9,264 nucleotides of DNA from Gammaproteobacteria bacterium (GCA_029859085.1 JAOUDU010000068.1:1-9264); one strand, 5' to 3'; shown: positions 1-6,951, counted from the first letter of the stretch. The notes: generated from the sequence alone by a model not told the origin. Translations and numbers: made by a program.

Positions 1-1058
1 GTGATCAGGCCCTCGTTGACCATGTCCACCGCGATTTTCACCGAGGCGCGCCCGGTGCGCTTGCCGCTGCGGGTCTGCAGCATGTAGAACACACCTTCCT
101 GGATGGTGAACTCGATGTCCTGCATATCGCGGTAGTGTTTTTCCAGCAGGATCTGGGTCTGGAACAACTCGTCGTAGATTTCGGGCTGGCGCTCCTTCAG
201 GGCCTCCACGGGCAGCGGGGTGCGCACCCCGGATACCACGTCCTCTCCCGCCGCGTTGAACAGGAATTCGCCGAAGAACAGGTGCTCGCCGGTGGACGGG
301 TTGCGGGTGAAGGCCACACCCGAACCGGAGTCCTCGCCGAAGTTGCCGAATACCATGGCCTGTACGTTGACCGCCGTGCCGAGGGTGTCGGGAATGTTGG
401 CCATCTCCCGGTAGACGATGGCCCTGGGAGTGTGCCAGGACCTGAACACCGCCTCCACAGCCATCTTCAGCTGGGTGAAGGGATCCTCGGGGAACTCCAC
501 CAGGGTCTTGTAGATGCGAACGATTTCCTGCCAGTCCTCGGCGGTCATATCGACATCGAGTTTTTTGCCCTGGGCAGCCTTGTACTGCTCGATCTCGTGC
601 TCGAATTTTTCCCCGTCGATGCCCATCACCACGTCGGCAAACATGGAGATAAAGCGGCGATAGGAGTCATAGGCGAAGCGCGGGTTGCCGGTTTTGATCG
701 CGAGGCCCTCGGCGATCTCGTCGTTGAGCCCGAGGTTGAGAATGGTGTTCATCATGCCCGGCATGGAGACGGGCGCGCCGGAGCGGACCGAGAACAGCAG
801 GGGATTCTCGGGATCGCCAAACCGCGCCCCCATTTTTTTCTCGACGATGTCCAGCGCAACCCGGTACTCCTGTTCCAGCAGCGGTGGCAGCTTGTTGCCG
901 GCCTTGAAGTACTCGCGGCAGGTGCTGGTTGTGATGATGAACCCGTAGGGTACGGGCAGGCCCAGGTTCGTCATCTCGCACAGGTTGGCGCCCTTGCCGC
1001 CGAGCAGCTCGCGGTCGTCCTTGCTGCCTTCGTTGAACAGGTATACGCGTTTGGCCAT
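1..1058 (-). CDS. ppdK: Pyruvate, phosphate dikinase, N-terminal part (3' end outside window)
   Basis: Interconverts pyruvate + ATP + Pi and PEP + AMP + PPi in the cytoplasm, supporting gluconeogenesis or PPi-linked glycolysis. The minus-strand frame from ATG at 1058 to the window edge gives 352 codons of a family usually about 870-910 residues long. What is seen is the N-terminal nucleotide-binding (ATP-grasp-like) half: GGKGANLCEM at residues 20-29, SVRSGAPVSMPGMMNTILNLG at 90-110 (shortened here to the recognisable core SGAPVSMPGMMNT), NVQAMVFGNFGEDSGSGVAF at 231-250, TRNPSTGE at 251-258, and GEDVVSGVRTP at 271-281. These are hallmark PPDK blocks and separate it from PEP synthase. The phosphohistidine domain and the C-terminal PEP/pyruvate barrel lie beyond the edge. 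The start MAKRVYLFNEG is the usual family N-terminus; a GGGAA lies 6 nt upstream. The gene follows an LLM oxidoreductase gene in the same direction after 102 bp but has its own promoter candidate. Confidence 0.97.
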   Translation of the reverse strand, partial: MAKRVYLFNEGSKDDRELLGGKGANLCEMTNLGLPVPYGFIITTSTCREYFKAGNKLPPLLEQEYRVALDIVEKKMGARFGDPENPLLFSVRSGAPVSMPGMMNTILNLGLNDEIAEGLAIKTGNPRFAYDSYRRFISMFADVVMGIDGEKFEHEIEQYKAAQGKKLDVDMTAEDWQEIVRIYKTLVEFPEDPFTQLKMAVEAVFRSWHTPRAIVYREMANIPDTLGTAVNVQAMVFGNFGEDSGSGVAFTRNPSTGEHLFFGEFLFNAAGEDVVSGVRTPLPVEALKERQPEIYDELFQTQILLEKHYRDMQDIEFTIQEGVFYMLQTRSGKRTGRASVKIAVDMVNEGLI

Positions 1059-1103
1059 GGAGAATTCCCGGGTTCAGTTTTTGTCGGTGTAAATCAATCG
1101 CGG

Positions 1104-1132
1104 ATTATAGCGGCAACCGCCCGCGAGCGTGT
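1104..1132 (-). promoter_or_regulatory. Sigma70-type promoter candidate for ppdK
   Basis: Read on the minus strand, a perfect TATAAT (+ strand 1104-1109) lies about 45 bp upstream of the ppdK ATG. About 18 bp further upstream is TACACG (3 of 6 matches to TTGACA), so the -35 is weak. The bases after the -10 are CCGCG, a GC-rich discriminator of the sort often seen at growth-rate or ppGpp-controlled promoters; that regulatory reading is inference. The 102-bp gap between the two genes shows no U-tract terminator, so read-through from the upstream LLM gene is also possible. Confidence 0.6.
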
Positions 1133-1160
1133 AGGGCCGATTGCGTCCGGCGGTTCGCGC

Positions 1161-2045
1161 TCAGCGGGTTGCGAGGATATCCCCCAGCCGCTCCACCTCC
1201 GCCAGCTCGGCGGTGGCCGGCACCAGGAAGACTTCCTCGCAGCCGGCGGCCTCGGCGTTGTCGATGGCTTCCCTGACCGCGTCAGCGCTGCTGCGATTGA
1301 CGGATTCGGCCATCATCGCCGCTATCTCCGGGCCGGCTATCGCCAGGTATTCGTGGACATAGTCGTAGAGCTTGCGCTGGCCGTCGTCCGCCAGGGTGTA
1401 CCAGAAACCGCCCAATCGATAGGGTTTGGCGGGGCGCCCGGCCCGTTCCCAGGCGGCATCGAACATGGCGAAGGCCCTCGCGAGTTCCGCCTCCTCGCCG
1501 TTGGCGGACCAGGCGTAGAGGCCGTCGGCCCACTTGCTGCAGCGCTCGATGCTCTTTGGCCCCATCGCTCCCGCCAGCAGCCGGGGGCCGCCTGGAATTG
1601 CGGGACTGGGCCCGATGGGCCCGGCGCCCGGCACGATCTCCCGGCCCTGCCACACCCGGCGCATCTCCTCGACCTGGGCGTCCATGCGGCCATAGCGCCC
1701 CTGGTAGCGGGCGCCCACCGCGGCGTAATCCTGTTCCCGGCCGCCGTAGCCGACCGAGACTTTCCTGACCCGGCCGCCGGACAGGACATCCAGGCTGGCG
1801 ATCTCCTTGGCTACCCGGGTGGCGCTGTGCATCGGCAGCACATACAGGGTCGGCGTGATTTCGACCCGGGTTGTCGCCATCGCGGCGGCCGCCAGCACCA
1901 TCCGCATATCCATGGCCGGGCCGTGTATGCGCTCACCGCAGCACACGCTGTGGAAGGGCCCCGCATCCACGGCCCTGAACCAGGCCTGGTAGAGTTCCCG
2001 GGTCAGTCCGGCTTTCATGTAGGGCAGGCAGATGCCAATTTGCAT
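1161..2045 (-). CDS. LLM class (luciferase-like) flavin-dependent oxidoreductase
   Basis: A 294-residue protein of the bacterial luciferase-like monooxygenase/F420 reductase superfamily, a TIM-barrel flavoenzyme using FMNH2 or reduced F420; the substrate cannot be told. The N-terminus MQIGICLPYM is the first beta strand typical of the family. Residues 67-94 hold the characteristic strand-helix region, including RVAKEIASLDVLSGGR, followed by VSVGYGGREQDYAAVG at 97-112. PGGPRLLAGAMGPKSIERCS is the late-barrel LLM motif, with AGAMGPKS in place of the usual GG(S/G)..A. The ORF can open at a TTG at 2060, but the ATG at 2045 is preferred because GGGAAA lies 7 nt upstream and the protein then starts exactly at the first strand. 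It is divergent from a second LLM gene that starts 31 bp away, and ppdK follows on the same strand after 102 bp. Membership of the superfamily is secure; cofactor and reaction are unknown. Confidence 0.88.
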   Translation of the reverse strand: MQIGICLPYMKAGLTRELYQAWFRAVDAGPFHSVCCGERIHGPAMDMRMVLAAAAMATTRVEITPTLYVLPMHSATRVAKEIASLDVLSGGRVRKVSVGYGGREQDYAAVGARYQGRYGRMDAQVEEMRRVWQGREIVPGAGPIGPSPAIPGGPRLLAGAMGPKSIERCSKWADGLYAWSANGEEAELARAFAMFDAAWERAGRPAKPYRLGGFWYTLADDGQRKLYDYVHEYLAIAGPEIAAMMAESVNRSSADAVREAIDNAEAAGCEEVFLVPATAELAEVERLGDILATR

Positions 2046-2076
2046 AAGGGTGTTTCCCAAATTTGAAAAGTGCCCT
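2046..2076. promoter_or_regulatory. 31-bp divergent intergenic spacer with 8-bp palindrome
   Basis: This spacer separates the starts of the two divergent LLM oxidoreductase genes. It is AT-rich compared with its flanks and contains the perfect palindrome CAAATTTG at 2058-2065. It also carries the likely ribosome binding sequences of both genes (GGGAAA on the minus strand; GAAAAG at 2065-2070 on the plus strand). It is too short for two back-to-back sigma70 promoters, so at least one promoter must lie inside the opposite coding region; I could not identify a convincing -35/-10 pair. An operator role for the palindrome is speculation. Confidence 0.3.
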
Positions 2077-3102
2077 ATGGTAGCCGATATGAAAATAGAT
2101 GGCCCGTTCTACGCGCAATTGGGCGGCGCCGCCGAAGAGGCAGCCCGCCTGGCCGCCATTGGTTACGATGGCATATACACGCTGGAGGGCAGGTGGGACC
2201 CTTTCCTGCCCCTGGCCCTCGCCAGCGAGCACGCGCCGCAGCTGGATATCGCCACCGGCATCGCCGTTGCGTTCCCGCGCAATCCAATCCACCTCGCCTC
2301 CCAGGCCTGGGACCTGCAGACCTTCAGCAAGGGCCGGTTTCTGCTGGGTATCGGGTCCCAGGTAAAGGCCCACATCGAGAAGCGCTTCGGCGTGGAGTTC
2401 GCTCACCCGGCGGCGCGCATGCGCGAGTATATCCAGGCCCTCAAGGCTATCTTCGCCTGCTGGCAGGACGGCGACAGGCTCGATTTTCAGGGAAAGTATT
2501 TCCGCCATACCCTGATGACGCCGATGTTCAATCCCGGCCCGAACGCCTTCGGGCCGCCGCCGGTCCTGCTCGGCGCCCTGGGCCCGCTGATGACCGAGGT
2601 GGCGGGGGAGGTAGCCGACGGCCTTATCGTCCACCCCTTCAGCAACCTGCCATTTCTCACCGGCGCGGCCCTGCCCGCCGCGGAGCGCGGGCTGGCGAAA
2701 TCCGGCCGGCGACGCGAGGATTTCATCCTGCAGGTCAATGCGATGGTCATCACCGGTGAAACTGCCGCAGAAACAGCCGCGGCCACTGAGGGCGTGCGCT
2801 CCCTGCTGGGCTTTTACGCCTCCACCCCCGCCTACCGCCCGCCAATGGACGCGATTGGCTACGGCGACCTCCAGCCCGAGCTCAACCGCCTCTCCAAGGA
2901 GGGCCGCTGGGACGAACTGGGCAGCCACATCGACGACACCTTCCTTGAGGCTTTCACCACCCGCGGTGAGCCCCGCGAGATCGCCCGCAAGCTGCGCGAA
3001 AAATACGGCGCCCATGCCGACCGGCTGGCCATCTACGCGCCCTATGCGGCATCGGACGCAATGTGGAAACGGATAATCGGGGAACTCAAGAACACCGGCT
3101 GA
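2077..3102 (+). CDS. LLM class oxidoreductase, TIGR03617-like (putatively F420-dependent)
   Basis: A 341-residue luciferase-like TIM-barrel oxidoreductase. It begins MVADMKIDGPF and continues with AAEEAARLAAIGYDGIYTLE (about 18-37), TGIAVAFPRNPIHLASQAWD (60-79), FSKGRFLLGIGSQVK (83-97) and PPVLLGALGPLMTEVAGEVA (161-180), which are the standard strand and helix signatures of the superfamily. The N-terminal pattern, the overall length and the long C-terminal part resemble the family modelled as 'probable F420-dependent oxidoreductase, MSMEG_2256 family' (TIGR03617); this is recalled, not searched. F420 use is therefore possible but unproved, and FMN is the alternative. The open frame extends upstream to 2032, but that would overlap the divergent gene. 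ATG 2077, with GAAAAG 6 nt upstream, is chosen; ATG 2089 (MKIDGPF) is a real alternative. A weak 5-bp hairpin (3095-3110) spans the stop codon and has no T-tract. Confidence 0.87.
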   Translation: MVADMKIDGPFYAQLGGAAEEAARLAAIGYDGIYTLEGRWDPFLPLALASEHAPQLDIATGIAVAFPRNPIHLASQAWDLQTFSKGRFLLGIGSQVKAHIEKRFGVEFAHPAARMREYIQALKAIFACWQDGDRLDFQGKYFRHTLMTPMFNPGPNAFGPPPVLLGALGPLMTEVAGEVADGLIVHPFSNLPFLTGAALPAAERGLAKSGRRREDFILQVNAMVITGETAAETAAATEGVRSLLGFYASTPAYRPPMDAIGYGDLQPELNRLSKEGRWDELGSHIDDTFLEAFTTRGEPREIARKLREKYGAHADRLAIYAPYAASDAMWKRIIGELKNTG

Positions 3103-3196
3103 GCTGCCGGGTCACGCCTGGCTTGTGCACTGTTCACCGCAATACACCGCGTTTTACAGGCCACTGCCAATGAAACCGGAAATCGACAGATAATTC

Positions 3197-3225
3197 TTTA
3201 TGCACCTGGGCCCGGACTCTAAAAT
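3197..3225 (+). promoter_or_regulatory. Promoter candidate for the aminotransferase-permease operon
   Basis: TTTATG at 3197-3202 (3 of 6 matches to the -35 consensus) and TAAAAT at 3220-3225 (5 of 6 to TATAAT) are separated by 17 bp. Transcription would start near 3232, about 26 nt before the aminotransferase ATG at 3258, leaving room for the AGGA ribosome binding site at 3244-3247. The position in a 155-bp intergenic gap supports it. No operator-like repeat was noticed. Confidence 0.45.
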
Positions 3226-3257
3226 GGCCCCGTCTTTGATTCCAGGATGTGCCGACA

Positions 3258-4670
3258 ATGCCCACCAAATCCACCAAATCCACCAGGCCCGGTAAGCCCC
3301 GCGGGGCGGCGAAGAGCGTAAAGGCTGCGGGCCGCACCCGCTCCGGCAAAGAGCGGGCCCTGGCCCGGGCGCAGCTCGAAGCCCACTGGATGCCCTACAC
3401 CGGCAATCGCCAGTTCAAGAAAGACCCGCGGATCATCGTGGGTGCCAGCGGGGTGCATTTTATCGACGACCGGGGGCGACAGATCCTCGATGGCCTGTCG
3501 GGCCTGTGGTGCTGCGGTGCCGGGCACAACCGGCCGGAGATCGCCGAGGCGGTTTACAGGCAATTGCAGACCCTGGATTATGCGCCGGCTTTCCAGTTCG
3601 GACACCCGGGCTCCTTCGAGCTGGCCAACAGGATCAAGGGCCTGACCCCCGCGGAACTGGACTATGTCTTCTTCACCGGCTCCGGCTCCGAGTCCGCCGA
3701 TACCTCGCTGAAAATGGCGAGGGCGTACTGGCGCCTCAAGGGCCAGCCCAGCAAGACCCTGCTGATCGGCCGGGAGAAGGGCTACCACGGAGTCAATTTT
3801 GGCGGCATCTCCGTCGGTGGCATCGGCGCCAACCGCAAGCTGTTCGGCCCGGCGGTAGCCGCAGACCACCTGTCCCACACCCTGCGCGCGGAAAATGCGT
3901 TCACCCGGGGCATGCCCAGCCGCGGCTGGCAGCTGGCCAATGAACTGGAGGATATCATCGCGCTGCACGACGCCTCGAATATCGCCGCGGTCATCGTCGA
4001 GCCGATGGCGGGTTCGGCGGGGGTGATCCCGCCGCCGGCAGGCTACCTGCAGCGCCTGCGCGATATCTGTACAGCCAACAATATCCTGCTGATTTTTGAC
4101 GAGGTCATCACCGGGCTGGGGCGCTGCGGCGGCATCACCGGGTCCGATGTATTCGGCGTGGTGCCCGACATCATGAACCTGGCCAAGCAGTTGACCAATG
4201 GCGCGATTCCGATGGGGGCCGTGGTGGCCAGTACCGATATCTACCAGACCTTCATGGCCCATGGCGGTCCCGAATACATGCTGGAGTTCCCCCACGGCTA
4301 TACCTATTCCGCCCACCCGGTTGCCTGTGCCGCCGGCCTGGCGACGCTGGATATCCTCGAGCGGGAACAGCTGCCCGAGCGGGTGGCCGAACTCGCCCCC
4401 TATTTTGAGGCGGGGTTGCACGAACTTGCCGGCTCGCCCCATGTATCCGACATCCGTAATTTTGGCTTCGCCGGCGCGCTGCAACTGCACGCGCACCCGG
4501 GGGAGCCCGCGCGCCGGCCCTTCGAGGTCGCGATGAAAATGTGGGAAAAAGGTTTCTACGTGCGCTACGGCGGCGACACCGTCCAGCTCGGGCTGCCCTT
4601 CGTGATGGAAAAGTCGCAGATAGACAGCCTGCTGCAGGCCCTGGGCGAGACGCTGCTGGAACTGGCATAA
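3258..4670 (+). CDS. Omega-amino acid:pyruvate aminotransferase (class III, PLP)
   Basis: Probably transfers an omega-amino group (beta-alanine, or another omega-amino acid or amine) to pyruvate, giving a semialdehyde and L-alanine; cytoplasmic and PLP-dependent. The 470-residue protein has AHWMPYTGNRQFK near 42-54, GLSGLWCCGAGH near 80-91, the PLP-phosphate loop GSGSES at 141-146, D281 in IFDEVITGLGR (pyridine nitrogen), and the Schiff-base lysine K310 in LAKQLTNGAIPMG. R436 lies in VRYGGDTVQLG. D281, K310 and R436 all sit 22 positions beyond D259, K288 and R414 of Pseudomonas omega-APT as I recall its numbering, which argues strongly for this subfamily including its carboxylate-binding arginine. 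The extra 22 residues are a basic N-terminal tail. ATG 3258 is preferred over GTG 3249 because AGGA lies 10 nt upstream. It probably forms an operon with the permease gene 30 bp downstream. Substrate choice within the subfamily is unsettled. Confidence 0.92.
   Translation: MPTKSTKSTRPGKPRGAAKSVKAAGRTRSGKERALARAQLEAHWMPYTGNRQFKKDPRIIVGASGVHFIDDRGRQILDGLSGLWCCGAGHNRPEIAEAVYRQLQTLDYAPAFQFGHPGSFELANRIKGLTPAELDYVFFTGSGSESADTSLKMARAYWRLKGQPSKTLLIGREKGYHGVNFGGISVGGIGANRKLFGPAVAADHLSHTLRAENAFTRGMPSRGWQLANELEDIIALHDASNIAAVIVEPMAGSAGVIPPPAGYLQRLRDICTANNILLIFDEVITGLGRCGGITGSDVFGVVPDIMNLAKQLTNGAIPMGAVVASTDIYQTFMAHGGPEYMLEFPHGYTYSAHPVACAAGLATLDILEREQLPERVAELAPYFEAGLHELAGSPHVSDIRNFGFAGALQLHAHPGEPARRPFEVAMKMWEKGFYVRYGGDTVQLGLPFVMEKSQIDSLLQALGETLLELA
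3262..3285 (+). repeat. 9-bp tandem repeat (2.7 copies) in the aminotransferase N-terminus
   Basis: The unit CCACCAAAT occurs at 3262-3270 and 3271-3279 and is followed by a partial copy, CCACCA, at 3280-3285. It is in frame and encodes T-K-S, T-K-S, T-R at the very start of the protein. As a 9-bp unit it could gain or lose copies without shifting the frame, which would change only the length of the basic tail. Confidence 0.75.
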
Positions 4671-4700
4671 ACCGGGTACTGCGCGGGAGAGCGACAAGAC

Positions 4701-5681
4701 TTGCCCGGCACTGATGCGCTGGCCCTGCTGGGCACGGCCCTGGCGGTCTCCGCGCCCACCTTCGGCTGGGTGGTCGCCGGCCTCGCGCTGCGACGCCTGG
4801 GGCTGCTGACCGAGCCCGTGATCACCCGGGTGTCGCAACTGGCCTTCCGCTTTGGCCTGCCCACGATGCTGTTCGCCAGTGCGGCAAGGGTCGACTACTC
4901 CACCCTCGGCAGTGCCGTCTACCTGCTCGCCGGCGCGCTCGCGACCCTGCTCACCCTGGCCCTGGCCTGGCAGTACAGTCGCTGGCGCGGCCATCCCAGG
5001 CCCCTGCAGGGTATTTTCGTGCAGGCCTCATTTCGCTCCAACCTGGCCATTATCGGCATCGCCCTGGCCGTATCGGCTTACGGCGAGCAGGGCCTGGTGC
5101 TGGCGGCGATGCCGGTGGCGCTGCTCACGGTACTGTACAACGTGCTGGCGGTGTGGGTGCTCAACGCCACCCTGGGCGCCGGCGCATCGATCGGCGCGCT
5201 GCTGGGGGGCATCGCGCGCAACCCGCTGATCATAGGTATTTCCGCCGGAGTCGCACTGGCCGTATCGGGCCTGCCGGTGCCGGGCTTCGTGGCGCCGCTG
5301 GGTGCAGCGATGTCGTGGTTTTTCCTGCCGCTGATGTTGTTGTGCATCGGCGGCGCCATGCAGCTGGCAAAGCTGCGCAGCACCGGGCCCGTCCAGTGGC
5401 AGGTGGCGTGGGAGGCCACCGCCTGGCGCCTGTGCGTCGGGCCGCTGCTCGCCGTGCTGCTGGCCATGGCGCTGGGTGTGCGCGATGTGCCGCTGGGAGT
5501 GTTGTTCCTGCTGATGTCATCGCCGGTCGCGGCGGCGAGTTTTGTCATGGTGGTGGCCGCGAAGGGCGACGGGGTGCTGGCGGCCAACATCGTGGTGCTG
5601 ACCACCTTGCTGTCGATAATTACCGTGACCGCGGGTTTTTTCCTGCTGACACTGTTCTCGCTGGCGGGTCATCCGGGCTGA
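4701..5681 (+). CDS. AEC family (auxin efflux carrier-type) permease
   Basis: A 326-residue integral inner-membrane transporter of the Mem_trans/AEC family, whose bacterial members move dicarboxylates such as malate or malonate, or other small organic acids; this substrate is unknown. About ten hydrophobic segments can be read at roughly residues 7-31, 38-60, 70-92, 106-127, 131-155, 173-191, 203-221, 241-259, 264-285 and 293-318, the usual 5+5 layout. QASFRSNLAIIGIAL at 108-122 is the family's conserved region before the mid-protein segments, and the C-terminal SSPVAAASFVMVV (273-285) also fits. The start is an unusual TTG at 4701, chosen because GGGAGAG at 4685-4691 gives a 9-nt spacing; the nearby ATG at 4713 is out of frame. 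The gene lies 30 bp after the aminotransferase and ends 41 bp before a convergent gene. Pairing suggests it carries a substrate or product of that enzyme, by inference. Confidence 0.88.
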   Translation: MPGTDALALLGTALAVSAPTFGWVVAGLALRRLGLLTEPVITRVSQLAFRFGLPTMLFASAARVDYSTLGSAVYLLAGALATLLTLALAWQYSRWRGHPRPLQGIFVQASFRSNLAIIGIALAVSAYGEQGLVLAAMPVALLTVLYNVLAVWVLNATLGAGASIGALLGGIARNPLIIGISAGVALAVSGLPVPGFVAPLGAAMSWFFLPLMLLCIGGAMQLAKLRSTGPVQWQVAWEATAWRLCVGPLLAVLLAMALGVRDVPLGVLFLLMSSPVAAASFVMVVAAKGDGVLAANIVVLTTLLSIITVTAGFFLLTLFSLAGHPG

Positions 5682-5699
5682 CCAGTCCAGCCCGGGTGA
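5669..5699 (+). terminator. GC-rich hairpin at the convergent gene ends
   Basis: A 12-bp stem (left arm 5669-5680, right arm 5688-5699, one G-T wobble at 5672/5696) encloses a 7-nt loop. The core is CCGGGCTG paired with CAGCCCGG. The left arm overlaps the last permease codons and the first two bases of the stop codon. No T-tract follows on either strand, so it is not a classic intrinsic terminator. A structure at a convergent junction nevertheless fits a transcription end or 3'-end stabiliser serving both transcripts. Confidence 0.5.
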
Positions 5700-5722
5700 G
5701 GTCGTGAAGCAGCGGCCGCGGC

Positions 5723-6859
5723 TCAGCGGCCCAGCATGGAGCGGGCCACCAGCTCCCGCATGATTTCCGAGGTGCCGCCGTAGATCCGCTGGATGCGCGC
5801 ATCGGTGTAGAAGCGCGAGATCGGGTACTCAGCGGTGTATCCGTAGCCGCCGAACAGTTGCAGGCACTGGTCGATGGTCTTGCACTGCATCTCGGTACTG
5901 GCATATTTCAGCATGGCCGCATCCTCCGCGCTCAGTTTTCCCTCGGCGTAGGCGTCTGCGCACTTTTCGTAGAAAGCGCGGTTGATCGCGATCTCGGTCT
6001 TTACGTCGGCCAGCACGAAGCGGGTGTTCTGGAAGCTCGCCACCGACTGGCCGAAGGCCTTGCGCTCGAGCACGTAGTCCACGGTGATATCCAGGGCGCC
6101 TTCCGCAGCGGCCACGGCCTGCGCAGCAATGCCAAGGCGCTCCCGCGGCAGTTCAGTCATCATGATGACGAACCCCTTGTTGAGCTCCCCCAGCAGGGCC
6201 GAGGCGGGCAGGCGCACGTCCTGGAAGAACAACTCGGCGGTATCGGAGGTGTGCTGGCCGATTTTCTCGATTTTCTTGCCCTTCTGGAATCCCGGCAGCG
6301 AGGTGTCCACCAGGAACAGCGAGGTCCCCTTGGCGCCCTTGCCCGGGTCGGTGATCGCGGCGACGATGACCACGTCGGCGTGGTAGCCGTTGGTGATGAA
6401 TATCTTGGAGCCGTTCAGGATCCAGCCATCACCATCCTTGACTGCGTTGGTGCGGATACCCTGCACATCCGAGCCCGCGCCGGGTTCGGTCATTGCGAGG
6501 GCACCCACGGCCTCGCCGCTCACCATTTTGGTCAGCCACAGTTCCTTCTGCTCTTCGGTGCCGAAATGGTTTATGTAGGGCGCGACGATATTGCTGTGAA
6601 TCCCGTATCCGGTCGCCACGCCGCCAAAGCCCATACGGGAGGCCTCCTCGATGATCGCAAAGGTCACCTGCGGGGTGGTTCCCGCGGCGCCGTATTGCTC
6701 GGGCATGTCGGGACACAGCAGGCCGGCCGCGCCCAGGGTATTCCACAACTCCCTGGGAACCATGTGCTTCTCTTCCCACTCCTCGAAATGCGGCGCCACT
6801 TCCTGTTCCAGTGCGCGCCGGGTCATGTCGCGGAACAGTGTCAGTTCTTCATTGTCCAT
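5723..6859 (-). CDS. Acyl-CoA dehydrogenase, LCAD-type catalytic arrangement
   Basis: An FAD enzyme that alpha,beta-dehydrogenates an acyl-CoA and passes electrons to ETF; 378 residues, normal family length, cytoplasmic. AMTEPGAGSD at 122-131 and WILNGSKIFITNG at 146-158 are the two family signatures that bind substrate and flavin. LERKAFGQSVASFQNTRF (264-281), QLFGGYGYTAEYPISRFYTDAR (334-355, core FGGYGY) and IYGGTSEIMREL (359-370) complete the C-terminal helical domain. The usual medium-chain catalytic Glu position (YEGT) is Gly361 here. As in mammalian long-chain acyl-CoA dehydrogenase, whose C-terminus also reads IYGGT, the base is predicted to be the glutamate of the ELPRERLG block, E240. 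Substrate chain length is not decided by this. The start ATG 6859 has GGAG 10 nt upstream. The gene is convergent with the permease gene and divergent from the aldehyde dehydrogenase gene across 173 bp; no clear promoter of its own was found. Confidence 0.95.
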   Translation of the reverse strand: MDNEELTLFRDMTRRALEQEVAPHFEEWEEKHMVPRELWNTLGAAGLLCPDMPEQYGAAGTTPQVTFAIIEEASRMGFGGVATGYGIHSNIVAPYINHFGTEEQKELWLTKMVSGEAVGALAMTEPGAGSDVQGIRTNAVKDGDGWILNGSKIFITNGYHADVVIVAAITDPGKGAKGTSLFLVDTSLPGFQKGKKIEKIGQHTSDTAELFFQDVRLPASALLGELNKGFVIMMTELPRERLGIAAQAVAAAEGALDITVDYVLERKAFGQSVASFQNTRFVLADVKTEIAINRAFYEKCADAYAEGKLSAEDAAMLKYASTEMQCKTIDQCLQLFGGYGYTAEYPISRFYTDARIQRIYGGTSEIMRELVARSMLGR

Positions 6860-6951
6860 GGGTTCGGGTCTCCGTTGAATACAATTACTTCAGGGGGCGC
6901 AAGTTTGAGCGATCGGGTGGCTAAAAACAATGACCGGAGCCGACAAAGCCG

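Noticed and set aside
135..2066. 643-codon open frame on the plus strand
   Set aside because: It lies antisense to ppdK and the first LLM gene, both of which carry clear family motifs. Its own translation shows no recognisable domain and the composition of a GC-rich reverse-complement shadow.
1933..3015. 360-codon open frame on the minus strand opposite the second LLM gene
   Set aside because: The plus-strand LLM protein has intact family motifs throughout; the opposite frame has none and would overlap the 5' end of the first LLM gene.
3095..3110. Possible terminator after the second LLM gene
   Set aside because: The stem is only 5 bp (CCGGC/GCCGG) with a 6-nt loop and no T-tract, too weak to call an intrinsic terminator.
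3219..4994. 591-codon open frame on the minus strand
   Set aside because: Antisense to the aminotransferase and the start of the permease gene. Its translation is rich in Gly, Gln, Arg and His with no domain pattern, as expected from the reverse complement of GC-rich coding DNA.
6897..6910. CAAGTTTGAGC as a possible fatty-acid regulator (PsrA/FadR-like) operator between the acyl-CoA and aldehyde dehydrogenases
   Set aside because: The arms are only 3 bp when tested as a palindrome, and it does not fit a known operator consensus well enough to support.
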